Notes: generated from the letters alone by a model not told the origin. Shown: positions 1 through 9,024, counted from the first letter of the stretch. The stretch: DNA of 64,000 bases from Massilia sp. H-1 (GCA_024703915.1 CP087969.1:4216001-4280000); one strand, 5' to 3'. A program made the numbers and translations.

Positions 1-1
1 C

Positions 2-412
2 GCAGGCATGGGTATTGTCGGCAGATATGCGGCCAACGGCTTGCTCGGAAAGACGTTCGTCAACCCGAAGTTTAGGGACTTCTCAAAACGATACTGGGAT
101 ATGAAGGGTGGGGCGTATGACAAGTGGTACGGTTTTGGACATTTGGATCATGTGTTTGTATCTAGTGCTACGATCAAGGCCGGACGATTTCCCGCATCGC
201 TCGGGAATGCAGGGTGGAACTTACTGGAAATTCCAGGGCCATTGAATCAAGTGATGGGGATGAGAAACTGGGCGCCGGAAGGCATTCAGTTGGCGTTGCG
301 CGTGACTGTTACGGCTTCCGTACCAGTCACTGCCGCCACTGGCGCATATGGCGGTTATGAAGTTGGAAAGCGTGCTGTAGCAACCGAAGCAGAATGTGAG
401 TGTTCGGAATGA
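2..412 (+). CDS. C-terminal end of an RHS/polymorphic-toxin-like protein (5' truncated by window)
   Basis: The frame is open from the first bases of the window, so the true start lies upstream; the first ATG is at 8. The visible tail of about 136 residues carries YWDMKGG, LDHVF, NAGWNLLEIP and an NQVMGM segment near a Trp. This matches the general pattern of C-terminal tails I know from RHS-repeat proteins (YWxxxGP, SLDHWLIP, NAGFNLLE, LNQWMGF). A hydrophobic Ala/Val/Thr-rich stretch ending in GAYGGYEVG lies close to the C-terminus. The stop overlaps the next ATG (ATGA), as in toxin-immunity pairs. The toxic activity, if any, cannot be assigned. Family assignment is by pattern memory, not by search. 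Confidence 0.6.
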   Translation, partial: AGMGIVGRYAANGLLGKTFVNPKFRDFSKRYWDMKGGAYDKWYGFGHLDHVFVSSATIKAGRFPASLGNAGWNLLEIPGPLNQVMGMRNWAPEGIQLALRVTVTASVPVTAATGAYGGYEVGKRAVATEAECECSE

Positions 413-789
413 AATACACAGCAATATGTATCATGTGCGGCCACACGAAACGGCGATTTGGTGCGCAATGTGAACGATGCCATTTCCAACCTGCGACCGA
501 TACGGAATTGGCAAAATCCATGATGTTGTCATTGAATTTCGAAGTTCAATCACCTCAATATGGTAATGATGATCTGTCAAAGTCTTGGAACGAATTAATG
601 GTAATCATGAAGCAAGGAGAAGAAATTCAAGGCTATTCATTTGATGCCGAATTGTTAGCGAAGGCACAGCATGAAATCGTTAGCGCGAACTTGATAACTC
701 GGGGGCAAATTCTGACCACGACAGTTTTTTGGCTGGCTCCGACATTGTTGCTGATTGCTGGGGTTGTTTGCTTCGCAATTTGGGGATAG
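409..789 (+). CDS. Zinc-ribbon, single-TM small protein; candidate immunity protein
   Basis: Protein of about 126 residues starting at the ATG that overlaps the upstream stop (ATGA); a GTG at 400 is an alternative. The N-terminus has two Cys pairs, CIMC and CERC, 11 residues apart, a likely zinc ribbon. A polar middle region follows, then a C-terminal hydrophobic helix (about residues 100-125, WLAPTLLLIAGVV) that should anchor it in the inner membrane. I do not recognise the family. Coupling to the RHS-like tail makes a cognate immunity role the simplest inference. The gene is unbroken and less GC-rich than the region after 1 kb, consistent with horizontal exchange. Confidence 0.6.
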   Translation: MKYTAICIMCGHTKRRFGAQCERCHFQPATDTELAKSMMLSLNFEVQSPQYGNDDLSKSWNELMVIMKQGEEIQGYSFDAELLAKAQHEIVSANLITRGQILTTTVFWLAPTLLLIAGVVCFAIWG

Positions 790-1084
790 CCCGTGGCAAT
801 TCGAGATTTTGAATGTGCTACGCGTTCTAGGTGCCGAATCCAGCCTTAGATTGCACCAGGATGGGAGTTTGGGAGTGTTGCTGGGATTTCCGAGAGGGAC
901 AGGGAAGGCAGACTGTATAGCGGATCCACTATAAATGGACCGGAATGGCTCGCCGCTGATTAGCCTGCAGCGAACGCAATAAAACATATCGTCGTTCTTT
1001 TTGTGGAGCCAGGTATTGTTCCCGGCCTCGCGCGTGCACTTCTCCCTGACCTTGCGGTCAGGATGGCGCGGCAGACCGCGTGGA
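790..1084. other. Intergenic, no gene seen
   Basis: About 295 bases between the candidate immunity gene and the stop of the DUF4124 gene. Open frames here lack ribosome-binding sites and recognisable motifs. No strong terminator was found. It probably marks the boundary between the toxin-module remnant and the core chromosome. Confidence 0.5.
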
Positions 1085-1546
1085 TTAGCGGCAGAACGCG
1101 CCCACGTCGCGTTGCGCGATCTCGCGGTCGTTGCTGTCGGTCGGTGCACCGCCGCTGTGCCAGGCGCGGCGCCGCTCAGGATGTCGCGCGCCAGGCGGCA
1201 GCGGTTGGCGTCCGTTTCTTCCTTGCCGCTGCGGTAGCCTTCCGGACGTGAACGGTTCGACGGACCGTTCGGTATGCGCGCCGAGCTGCCTTCCTCCTGG
1301 CGCTTGCGGTACGCCTCTTCCTGTTTTTTCCAGTCCGGGATGTTGTCTGATTTGGCTAGGCGTCGCGGTGGGCGCCGTATCGACCTGCAATTCCTTGACC
1401 TTGGCGTTGCCCGCCGCGTCCGCCTTGTTGGAGTAGTGGGTCTTGCCTTGGGCATCGACCCATTTGTAGAGCTGCGCGTGGGCGGTGCCGGTGACGCTCA
1501 GCAAGAGCACGGCGGCTGCCAGGGAGTGGGGGAGCTTGTTTTGCAT
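1085..1546 (-). CDS. DUF4124 domain-containing secreted protein (frame interrupted)
   Basis: Starts with MQNKLPHSLAAAVLLLS and a cleavable signal peptide ending in AHA-Q. The DUF4124 signature follows directly (LYKWVDAQGKTHYSN). The rest is low-complexity and basic: IPDWKKQEEAYRKRQEE, then a Cys-containing tail ending DVGAFCR. DUF4124 proteins are small periplasmic or envelope proteins of unknown function. The frame is broken near 1359, where GCCGGCC would restore TATPAKSDNIPDW but GCCTAGCC is read, and again near 1165. The gene is probably intact in the organism. Confidence 0.8.
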   Translation of the reverse strand: MQNKLPHSLAAAVLLLSVTGTAHAQLYKWVDAQGKTHYSNKADAAGNAKVKELQVDTAPTATPSQIRQHPGLEKTGRGVPQAPGGRQLGAHTERSVEPFTSGRLPQRQGRNGRQPLPPGARHPERRRAWHSGGAPTDSNDREIAQRDVGAFCR

Positions 1547-1617
1547 GTCGGGGACGGTGAAAATCAGGTTGCCTGATTTTAACACCGCCCGGCAAGACTA
1601 TTGGCAAAAATGCCAGT

Positions 1618-2499
1618 TCAGGCGGGACGCAAGGGCTTGGGCAGGGGAATGAATTCCGTTTCGCCCGGCACCTTCAGCGTAGCGCTGCTGTTCCCAGTCT
1701 TCGGACGCCTTCGCCAGCCGTTCCTTGCTCGACGAAACGAAGTTCCAGAAGATGTAGCGCGGCCCGTCCAGCGGGGCGCCGCCGATGACGACGAACTGGG
1801 CGCCATCGGCGCTGCTGACGCGCGCCGCTGCCCGGTTCCAGGTAGGCCATCATGGCCGGATCGAGCGCTTCGCCGTCGATGGCGATGTTGCCGCTGACGG
1901 TGTAGATGGCCGCTTCGGGCGGCAGATCGGCCAGCACCAGCTCGGCGCCGGGCGCGAGCGCGATGTCGAGATACAGCGTTTCGCTGAAGGTGGCCACCGG
2001 CGAGGTCTTGCCGAAGGCGGTGCCGATCAGCACGCGCGCAGTGCCGCCCTCGAAGGCCACTTGCGGAATCGCGGCCCCGCGGCGTGTGGGCGAAGCTGGG
2101 CGCCGTTTCTTCGTGTTCCCTGGGCAGCGCGGCCCACAGCTGCAGGCCGTGGCTGCGGCGCGACTTGCCTTTCAGGTCGTCCGGCGTGCGTTCGGAATGG
2201 ACAATGCCGCTGCCGGAAGTCATCCAGTTGATCGCGCCCGGCTCGATGCGCTGCACCGAGCCGACGCTGTCGCGGTGTTCCATCGCGCCTTCGTACAGAT
2301 AGGTGACGGTGGCCAGGCCGATGTGCGGGTGCGGACGCACGTCGTGGTTGGCGTCGGCGGGCGCCTCGACCGGACCGAAATGGTCGAAGAAGATGAAGGG
2401 CCCCACGGCCTGCTTGGCGGCCGAGGGCAGCACGCGCCGCACCATGAAGCCGCCGCCCAGGTCCTTGGGATGCGATTTGAGGAAGTGTTCGATTGTCAT
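1618..2499 (-). CDS. Pirin family protein (frame interrupted)
   Basis: Cupin-fold pirin of about 290 residues. The N-terminal domain shows PFIFFDHFGPVE, HPHIGLATVTYL and HSERTP, which supply the metal-binding His and Glu residues of the family. The C-terminal cupin half (AFEGGTARVLIGTAFG, ELVLADLPPEAAIYTVSGN) is in a second frame, and the last residues (PGETEFIPLPKP) return to the first. Pirins include quercetin 2,3-dioxygenases and redox-sensing cofactors; the exact role is unknown here. It lies 4 bp downstream of the OsmC gene and is probably cotranscribed with it. At least two indels interrupt it near 1840 and 2080. Confidence 0.88.
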   Translation of the reverse strand: MTIEHFLKSHPKDLGGGFMVRRVLPSAAKQAVGPFIFFDHFGPVEAPADANHDVRPHPHIGLATVTYLYEGAMEHRDSVGSVQRIEPGAINWMTSGSGIVHSERTPDDLKGKSRRSHGLQLWAALPREHEETAPSFAHTPRGRDSASGLRGRHCARADRHRLRQDLAGGHLQRNAVSRHRARARRRAGAGRSAARSGHLHRQRQHRHRRRSARSGHDGLPGTGQRRASAAPMAPSSSSSAAPRWTGRATSSGTSFRRARNGWRRRPKTGNSSATLKVPGETEFIPLPKPLRPA

Positions 2500-2503
2500 G
2501 GCC

Positions 2504-2900
2504 TTATCCGAGGGAAGTGGTGATCTCGGTGCTGACCTTGGTCATCAGCTTGTGCACCGGGCATTTTTCGGCCACGGCCAGCAGCTCTTCGCTGCGCGTC
2601 CGACAGATCGCCCGACAGGTGCAGCGTGGCGTGCAGGCGGTAGGTACCCTGCCTTTCCTCGCTGTTGTCGCGTTCGGTCTCGACCCGCACATCGGTCAGG
2701 GGAATGTGCTTGCGGTTCGCGTACCACACCAGGGTCAGGGCCTTGCAGGCCGAGACGGCCGCGTCGTACAGGTCGTGCGGGTCCGGGCCGAGGTCGTTGC
2801 CGCCTTCGGCCAGGCTGCCGTCGACGGTGAATTCGTGCGCGCGGATGCGCACCTGGTGGGTCATGGGGTGCGCCAGATCGCGCGTGACGGTGATCGACAT
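2504..2900 (-). CDS. OsmC family peroxiredoxin-like protein (frame interrupted)
   Basis: About 132 residues. Two redox Cys of the OsmC/Ohr fold are present, in VSACKALTL and EKCPVHK. OsmC proteins reduce organic hydroperoxides by a dithiol mechanism. A single-base indel near 2600 splits the final third (EELLAVAEKCPVHKLMTK) into another frame. The gene stops 4 bp before pirin and starts 11 bp after the cupin stop, so cupin-osmC-pirin form a tight minus-strand operon with an oxidative or detoxification flavour. Confidence 0.88.
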
Positions 2901-2911
2901 GGGATGCCCTC

Positions 2912-3300
2912 TCAGTGGCCGTGGTGCTGTTCGTAGTCGTCGGCTTCGGCGCGGGTCTTGTGCACGATGCCGTCCGGGTGCTCGGGCGGCGTGTACAGCG
3001 TGTACAGGCGCAGCGCTTCGGTGCTGGACGTGTTGATGACGTTGTGCTCGGTGCCTAGGCCGGGATCACGACCGCCGTGCCGTCTTCGAGCTGGTGCTGC
3101 TCGCCGTCCAGGATGGCCACGCCGGTGCCGGACTCGACCCGGATGAACTGGTCATGGCCGGTGTGGTGCTCCATGCCGATTTCCTCGCCCGCCTGCAGCG
3201 TCATGATGACCAGCTGGCTGCGCTTGGTGGTGTAGAGCACTTCATGGAAATTGTTGCCTTCGAGGGTTTTCTGTTCGATGTTGACGCTGTAGCCCGACAT
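2912..3300 (-). CDS. Small cupin domain protein (frame interrupted)
   Basis: About 128-residue single-domain cupin. Motif 1 is GMEHHTGHDQFIRVESG; motif 2 follows as GTEHNVINTS after the scar. It resembles cupins annotated as mannose-6-phosphate isomerase-like or metal-binding cupins; substrate unknown. At about 3053 the text has GCCTAGGC where GCCGGC restores VIPAGTEHN. The corrected frame ends YEQHHGH at the TGA read at 2912-2914. First gene of the cupin-osmC-pirin operon. Confidence 0.85.
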
Positions 3301-3444
3301 GCTGCCTCCGGTGAATGATTGACTGAGGGTGTAGCAACCGATTGTATAAGAGACCGGGCATGGCCGTCGGACGCGCGCTGAAAAATCGCCAGCGCGGATG
3401 CGGGCCCGCACGATAGGCCTTGCCAAAATCGGGCGCAGCGAGTA

Positions 3445-3460
3445 CTGTACATCCATACAG
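3445..3460 (+). promoter_or_regulatory. LexA (SOS) box upstream of imuA
   Basis: CTGTACATCCATACAG matches the CTGT-N8-ACAG LexA operator, 20 bp before the imuA ATG. A near-identical box precedes dnaE2 at 14062. LexA-controlled induction of imuA-imuB on DNA damage is well established for this cassette. Confidence 0.88.
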
Positions 3461-3479
3461 TACTTTTTACCCAAATACC

Positions 3480-4190
3480 ATGAGCCGCCCTGATTCCCTT
3501 GCCGCCCCGGAGGACTTGCACCCCTCCCTCTGGCGGGCCTCGCAGCTGGCGCACGCCACCACGCGCTGCATCGAGACCGGCCATCCCACGCTGTCGTCCC
3601 AGCTGCCCGGGGGCGGCTGGCCCACCGGCACCCTGATCGACCTGCTGCCCCAGCAGCCCGGGATTGGCGAATTGCGCCTGCTGTATCCGGCGCTGGCCAG
3701 GGTGGCGCGGCGCCGCATCGTGCTGCTGCAGCCGCCGCACCCGCCGCAGGCGCTGGCGCTGGCCGCCATGGGGCTCTCGCCGTCGCAGCTGGTCTGGATC
3801 CGCAGCAGCCGCAGCAGCGATGCGCTGTGGGCGGCCGAGCAAGTGCTGCGCAGCGGCACTTGCGGCGCGCTGCTGTTCTGGCAAAGCCATGCGCGCGGCG
3901 AAACACTGCGCCGCCTGCATCTGGCCGCGCAAAGCGGCGACAGCCTGTTCTTCATGCTGCGCCCGCTCGCGGCCGCGCAAGACGCCTCGCCCGCGCCGCT
4001 GCGCCTGGCCTTGCGTCCGGCCATGCCGGCAGGGATCGAAATCGGCTTCGTCAAGCGCCGGGGGCCGCAGCGCGATGCGCCGCTGTTCCTGCCACTCACT
4101 CCTTCTTTACTGCAGCGCCATGCGACTCTGGATCGGGCTGTATCTGCCCCAGCTCCCGCTCGAAGTGTTCAGCCCGAACTGGTCGGCTGA
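3480..4190 (+). CDS. imuA: Translesion synthesis-associated protein ImuA
   Basis: 236-residue RecA/SulA-like protein, uninterrupted. It has the RecA-fold core LPGGGWPTGTLIDLL followed by GIGELRLLYPALA, then RRIVLLQPPHPPQALAL. Start chosen at ATG 3480 (MSRPDSLAAPED), just after the LexA box. ImuA partners ImuB and DnaE2 in SOS-induced mutagenic lesion bypass. Its 3' end overlaps imuB by about 70 bp, so the two are cotranscribed. dnaE2, usually the third gene of the cassette, lies 8.5 kb downstream here. Confidence 0.9.
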   Translation: MSRPDSLAAPEDLHPSLWRASQLAHATTRCIETGHPTLSSQLPGGGWPTGTLIDLLPQQPGIGELRLLYPALARVARRRIVLLQPPHPPQALALAAMGLSPSQLVWIRSSRSSDALWAAEQVLRSGTCGALLFWQSHARGETLRRLHLAAQSGDSLFFMLRPLAAAQDASPAPLRLALRPAMPAGIEIGFVKRRGPQRDAPLFLPLTPSLLQRHATLDRAVSAPAPARSVQPELVG

Positions 4191-5603
4191 CAGCGGCAGC
4201 GTGGTGCTCGAGCAGGAGCGGGTGCTGGCCCTGTCATGCCGGCCGCGCGCCGCCGCCGGCGTGCATCCGGGCTTGCGCCGCGGCGGCGTGCTCATGCTCA
4301 TGCCTGGCGCGCGCCTGCACGAGCGCAGCCTGGCGCGCGAAGCGTCTGCCCTGCACGAGGTCGCCATGACGCTGCTGCAGTACACGCCGCTGGTGGCCCA
4401 GGCCGAGGAAGCGACCCTGCTCATGGACGTCGGCGCCAGCCTGCGCCTGTTCGGCGGTATCCGGGCGCTGTCTTAAGCGCATCCGCGCCAATCTGCGCGC
4501 GCTCGGTTTTCGGCCGCGCTCAGCTGCGCGCCGACCGCGCGCGGGGCCTGGCTGCTGGCGCGCCAGGATGCCGGGCGCGCGGCCGAGCATGGCCTCGCTG
4601 GTGCGGCGCCTGGACCGCTTGCCGAGCGCCTTGCCGCCATCGCCCCGCCCGTTCGGCGCCTGGTTCGAGGGCATCGGCTGCTTCACGCTGGGCGACATGC
4701 GGCGCCTGCCGCGGCCCGGCTTGCAGCGCCGCTGCGGGCGCGCGCTGCTCGATCTGCTCGACGCCGCCTACGGCATGACGCCCGAACTGTTCGACTGGAT
4801 CGAGGCGCCCACCACGTTCCGCGCCCGGCTCGAACTGTTCGACCGGGTCGAGAACGCCGAGGCGCTGCTGTTCGGCGCGCACCGCCTGCTGCTCCAAATG
4901 ACGGGCTGGCTGTGCGCGCGCCAGCTGGCGGTCGAGCGCATCGTGCTCGAACTCGAACACGAGCGGGGCAGGGTGGCGCGCCCGCCCACCGTGCTCGAGA
5001 TCGCGCTGGCCGAACCAACCTGGCGCGACGAGCACCTGGTGCGCCTGCTCAAGGAGCGCCTGGGCAAGGTCGAGCTGGTGGCGCACGTGATCGGCCTGTG
5101 CCTGACCGCGCCCGAGGTGCAGCCGATGGCGCCGCCGAGCGAATCGCTGTTTCCCGATCCGGGCGGCAGCGAGGACGACCAGCTGCGCCTGTTCGAACTG
5201 CTGGTGGCGCGCCTGGGCGCCGACAACGTGCTGCAGGCCGCGCCCCAGGCCGACTACCGGCCCGAGCTGGCCAACAGCTGGGTGCCGGTGCAAAAGATCC
5301 GCGCCAGCGCGCAGCAGGCGCAGATGCCGCCCGACGTGCTGAGCCTGCCGCGCCCGGCCTGGCTGCTGGCCAAGCCGATCGCGCTGCTCATGCGCAACCA
5401 CCGCCCGTTCTACGGCTCGCCGCTCAAGATGGCGTCGACCCCGGAACGGATCGAAGCCTAGCTGGTGGAGCCAGTCGCAAACGCGCGACTACTTCATCGC
5501 CGAAGGACAGGATCATGCCCATTACTGGGTCTACCGCGAACGCATCGTGGGCGGGGCGGGCGAGTCCGAACCGCGCTGGTTCCTGCACGGCCTGTTCGCT
5601 TAG
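4120..5603 (+). CDS. imuB: Y-family polymerase-like protein ImuB (frame interrupted)
   Basis: About 490 residues. The N-terminus MRLWIGLYLPQLPLEVF starts the Y-family palm, but ImuB lacks the catalytic acidic residues of true Y polymerases and acts as an adaptor joining DnaE2 to the beta clamp. The finger/little-finger regions (DMRRLPRPGLQRR, ELFDWIEAP) are present. Scars at about 4470 (family motif ALCRR expected; CTTAAGC read) and 5456 (GCCTAGC for GCCGGC, restoring EAGWWSQSQTRDYFI) plus another indel near 4600 split the frame. The corrected C-terminus ends RWFLHGLFA at the TAG at 5601. Confidence 0.88.
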
Positions 5604-5786
5604 CTTGAGCACGCTTGCCTCGTGGCGCTGCAAATGTGCCATGGGTCCCCGCCGAGGACCGCCTTGGCGCGAGGACGACGTCCACACTGAGTGGTGACAT
5701 AGCCAAGATTTATGCGCCCGCGATATTGGCGATGTGTCATGATATAGACTAGCCATTCCCGCAAAAACCGACCGAGGAAAGTGCGC

Positions 5787-6544
5787 ATGCAAAGCACACG
5801 ACAGGAGTTTACCGGCAGTGACGGCCAGGTGCTGGCCGCCCGCCTCGATGCACCCGAAGGCGAGGCCAAGGCGTATGCCCTGTTCGCCCATTGCTTCACC
5901 TGCGGCAAGGATGTATTCGCGGCCAGCCGCATCGCCAAATCGCTCAGCGAATACGGCATCGCCGTGCTGCGCTTCGACTTTACCGGCCTGGGCGCGAGCG
6001 AAGGCGATTTCGCCAACACCAATTTTTCATCGAATCTGGAAGACCTGGTGGCCGCGGCCAATTTCATGCGCACGCGGTTCAAGGCGCCGTCCCTGCTGAT
6101 CGGGCACAGCCTGGGCAGCGCGGCCGTGCTGGCGGCAGCGGCGCAAATGGCGGAAGTGAAGGCGGTGGTGACGATCGGCGCGCCGAGCGACCCCGAGCAC
6201 GTGGTCGGCCTGTTCCGCTCGCACCTGGAAGCGATCCATTCCGACGGCGAAGCCGAGGTCCAGCTGGCTTAGCCGTTCGTTTACGATCAAGCGCCACTTC
6301 CTGACGGACGCGGCCGAACACAAGCTCAGCGACAAAACAGCCCACCTGCGGCGCGCTGCTGGTCATGCATTCGCCCCAGGACACGACGGTCGATATCAGC
6401 AATGCGCTGCATATCTTTACGGCCGCCAAGCATCCGAAAAGTTTCGTCTCGCTCGACCATGCCGATCACTTGCTGACACGCAAGGAAGACGCGGAATGGG
6501 TGGCCAGCATGATCGCGGCCTGGAGCGACCGCTACGTGAGCTAG
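5787..6544 (+). CDS. Alpha/beta hydrolase (frame interrupted)
   Basis: About 252 residues. Catalytic landmarks are FAHCFTCGKD (oxyanion region), LIGHSLGSAA (nucleophile Ser in GHSLG), HSPQDTTVD (acid) and LDHADHLLT (His). Family members are often fused to a C-terminal OsmC domain; here the frame stops at YVS before any such domain, so this is the stand-alone form. GCTTAGCC at about 6268 replaces GCCGGCC and breaks the frame; another indel is near 6335. GAGGAAA lies 7 bp before the ATG. Confidence 0.85.
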
Positions 6545-6804
6545 CCATGCCTACCAGCAGCGCGGCCTGACCGGGACTGCTGCGCCGCCTGGAAGGCTGG
6601 CTCAGCACGCTGCGCGACCGTGCTGGCCACGGCGTGCCGGGCCAGGTAATCTGCCGCGCAGGCTTCGCCCAGCATCGCGTGCAACACGATGCCGACTTCG
6701 ATGTGCTGGGAAGTGAGCGTATCCGGCCGCCCGATGGGCTTGCCGTGGGCCGGATCCTGAACCTGCTCCGGGCTGGTGACGAGGGTATGGAGTAGTGTGC
6801 TCAT
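6541..6804 (-). CDS. Hypothetical protein, about 87 residues
   Basis: Reads MSTLLHTLVTSPEQVQDP and contains QHIEVGIVLHAMLGEACAADYLA. The C-terminal part is basic and Ser/Arg-rich and may be frame-shifted. I do not recognise it. Its end overlaps the hydrolase stop tail-to-tail. A soluble helical protein is plausible; no signal peptide or motif. Coding status is moderately supported by the ordered N-terminal half. Confidence 0.45.
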   Translation of the reverse strand: MSTLLHTLVTSPEQVQDPAHGKPIGRPDTLTSQHIEVGIVLHAMLGEACAADYLARHAVASTVAQRAEPAFQAAQQSRSGRAAGRHG

Positions 6805-6865
6805 GGACCCATGCTGCGCCGCCACGGCCCGGCTGTATGTGCGCTAATTCACCTAGCGCACATCT

Positions 6866-7217
6866 TCATTCTTCGTCGAATTCTTCGGCCAGATTCTTCC
6901 ATCCCTTGCGCTTGGCGAAGGCGGAAAATTCCTCGGGCGCTTCGAGCACGATCAGCTTGCGGCCCTGCAAGCCCGGATCGCTGTGGCTGGAAGTCCGGCC
7001 CCACGTAGCCGAGCGCGCGCAGGCGGTCGATGATGGCGCCGACCAGTGCCCGGTCCTTGTACAGGCCCGGTTCGATGGGCGCGGCAAGGTCCACGTACAC
7101 GTCGATGATCCCGTAGCCCTCGTCGAAGATGCGAATTGCCTTGACGTCGTGGGAACGGCCGCTGCTGTCGTTGGCCTTGAACGGGCCGCTCAGCTCAATG
7201 TCGGTATCGGTAGTCAT
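6866..7217 (-). CDS. Hypothetical protein, about 117 residues (frame interrupted)
   Basis: Starts MTTDTDIELSGPFKANDSS, then AIRIFDEGYGIIDVYVDLA and DRALVGAIIDRLRALGYVGPDF; the last third (GRKLIVLEAPEEFSAFAKR, ending KNLAEEFDEE) is in another frame because of an indel near 6985. Acidic, soluble, no recognised domain. It lies 33 bp downstream of the diguanylate cyclase stop on the same strand, so it may share its transcript. Confidence 0.65.
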
Positions 7218-7249
7218 GGGCGAAGCATACACCATCGCCGCGTACCGGT

Positions 7250-8206
7250 TCAGCACGACACCCGGTTGCGACCCTTGTGCTTGGCGCGGTACAGGGCCTG
7301 GTCGGCCAGCTCGTAGGCGTCGGCCAGGGCCATGCCATCGGCCGGGTCGATCTGCGCCAGGCCTGGCCGAGAGCGTGACCCGGCCGTGCGGCACATTGCC
7401 TTCGTGCTCGATCGCCAGCAGCGCCATGCGCTCGCAGATGTGGGTGGCCAGCGCCATGCTTTCCTGGGGCGAACCGGTGGTGAACAGGCAGGCGAACTCG
7501 TCGCCGCCGATGCGGAACACCAGGTCGCCCGGCCGGTTCAGTGTGCCGTCGATGGCGCGCGCGGCGGCCACCAGCACCGTGTCGCCGCGCGGATGGCCGT
7601 AGGTGTCGTTGTAGCCCTTGAAGGCGTCCACGTCGGCCAGCAGCATGGTGAGCACGCGCTGGTCGCGCAGCAGCGCGCCCGCATTTCCTCGTGGAAGCGA
7701 ATCTTGAGGTAGCGCCGGTTCTTGAGGCCGGTCAGTTCGTCGGTCATGCTGTCGAGCTCGGCCATGCGGGTGGCGGTGATGTCGCTCGACACCGCGCAGG
7801 TGCCGCTGAGCGTGCCGCCGCTGTCGTACAGGGGGAACTTGACCGTGGCATAGATGTGCTCGGTCTTGTCGCGGTGCAGGACGGTTTCTTCTTCGTGGAT
7901 CGGACGGCGTTCGGTGGCGGCGCGCCGGTCGTTGCGCCACAGCTGCTCGGCTATGCGCGCTGGAAAGACGTCGAACACGTTCTTGCCGACGAAAGCATTT
8001 TCGGCATAACCATCGAGGACCTCGAAATGCTGGTTGGCCGAGGTGATATTGCCGTTCAAGTCTTTGGTGGAAATGAGCAGCGGGGCATGCTCGAGAATGG
8101 AACAGTAGGTGCGGCTTGCCGCCTGCAGCTGCTGCAGCTCCGCACGCAAACTTGCATTTTCTGCCAGAGCGGCTGCCAGGGCAGTCGCGACGCCGTTTGG
8201 GTCCAT
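7250..8206 (-). CDS. PAS-GGDEF diguanylate cyclase (frame interrupted)
   Basis: About 318 residues. An N-terminal coiled coil (residues 5-35) leads into a PAS domain (residues 40-150: LEHAPLLISTKDLNGNITSAN, ending CAVSSDITATRM). The GGDEF domain begins at DELTGLKNRRYL and carries the intact active site RIGGDEFACLF. It should make cyclic di-GMP from GTP, with the PAS domain sensing an unknown signal. No membrane segment, so cytoplasmic. Frames are broken near 7680 and 7360; at the latter GCCTGGCC stands where GCCGGCC would give VTLSAGLAQI. Confidence 0.88.
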
Positions 8207-8284
8207 GGGACTAGGATAGCGCGTCCGCAGGGGGCAAACAAAATATTTTTAGGGCCATTGGGCCAAAAACGTGTTTTTCAAGGC

Positions 8285-8313
8285 CTTGAAAGGGGCTGGC
8301 GGCGACCTTAGAT
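8285..8313 (+). promoter_or_regulatory. Candidate sigma-32 heat-shock promoter for hsp20
   Basis: CTTGAAA at 8285-8291, a 14-bp spacer, then CCTTAGAT at 8306-8313. The -35 element equals the sigma-32 consensus; the -10 element only approximates CCCCATNT. Position about 65 bp upstream of the Hsp20 ATG and the nature of the gene support it. Confidence 0.45.
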
Positions 8314-8378
8314 TCGATCCAACGGATGCTCAACGGAGGTCCGTCAACTTATCGCTTAACTTTCAAAGGATACTTATC

Positions 8379-8836
8379 ATGCGTACATTCGACCTTACTC
8401 CCCTCTATCGTTCCGCTATCGGCTTCGACCGTCTGGCCAGCATGCTGGAATCCCAGCGCGCCGACAGCCAGCCCAGCTATCCACCGTACAACATCGAACT
8501 GGTCAGCGAAGACAAGTACCGCATCGTGATGGCGCTGGCTAAAGCTTCGACCGTTCGGAAGTCGAGATCGTCGCCGAGCGCGACACCCTGCACGTGACCG
8601 GCCGCAAGCAGAAGGAAGAGCTGCAGCGCACCTATCTGCACCGCGGCATCGCCGCCCGCGACTTCGAGCAGCGCTTCCAGCTGGCCAACCACGTCAAGGT
8701 CACCACGGCCTCGTTCGACAACGGCATGCTGACCATCGAACTGGTGCGCGAAGTGCCGGAAGCGCTCAAACCGCGCAAGATCGTCATCGACGGCGGCGAC
8801 AACGTGCAGGTACTGGAACAGCGCCAGGCCGCATAA
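8379..8836 (+). CDS. Hsp20/alpha-crystallin small heat-shock protein (frame interrupted)
   Basis: About 151 residues, IbpA-like. MRTFDLTPLYRSAIGFDRL is the typical N-terminus; the alpha-crystallin domain runs from PPYNIELVSEDKYRIVMALAG through HRGIAARDFEQRFQLA to NGMLTIELVREVPE. The downstream C-terminal extension (PRKIVID) carries the I/V-x-I/V-like motif. It holds unfolding proteins for refolding by DnaK/ClpB. AAAGGA precedes the ATG. A scar at 8539 (GCTAAAGCTTC for GCCGGCTTC) breaks the frame after MALA. Confidence 0.93.
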
Positions 8837-8875
8837 GCATCAGGCAGCAGTCAGTGAGGATGGGGCGCCCGCAGT

Positions 8876-8889
8876 ACGGGGCGTCCCGT
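8876..8889 (+). terminator. Possible terminator hairpin after hsp20
   Basis: ACGGG-GCGT-CCCGT stem-loop followed by TGTCGTTTT, 40 bp past the Hsp20 stop. The stem is short and the T-tract imperfect, so termination is only plausible. Confidence 0.35.
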
Positions 8890-8900
8890 TGTCGTTTTCC

Positions 8901-8932
8901 GCCGTCGTCCCCGCCTTCGCGAGGACGACGGC
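8901..8932. repeat. REP-like palindrome
   Basis: Perfect inverted repeat GCCGTCGTCC (8901-8910) and GGACGACGGC (8923-8932) around a 12-bp centre CCGCCTTCGCGA. A related GTCCCCGCC ... GCGAGGACGACG arrangement occurs at about 5645-5683. Such intergenic palindromes are common dispersed repeats in GC-rich proteobacteria. Confidence 0.5.
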
Positions 8933-9024
8933 AGTTCGGCCGAGGGGCCATTTATTAAGCCGTCCCTAAGTCTGCTGTTGCATCATTCAAATCGTTGAAC
9001 AACCATTCCATCCAGGAGTAAGTC

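Noticed and set aside
4520..5401. Long antisense open frames (for example 4520-5401 minus, 9125-10582 minus, 11661-12614 minus)
   Set aside because: GC-rich shadows of imuB, the Do protease and the kinase; Arg/Ala/Gly-rich, no motifs or ribosome-binding sites.
5644..5684. Second REP-like palindrome after imuB
   Set aside because: Only part of the GTCCCCGCC/GGACGACG symmetry is present; too degraded or garbled to call a repeat.
5787..6544. Bifunctional hydrolase-OsmC fusion
   Set aside because: The corrected frame stops after the hydrolase fold and the downstream DNA is read on the other strand; no OsmC motif follows.
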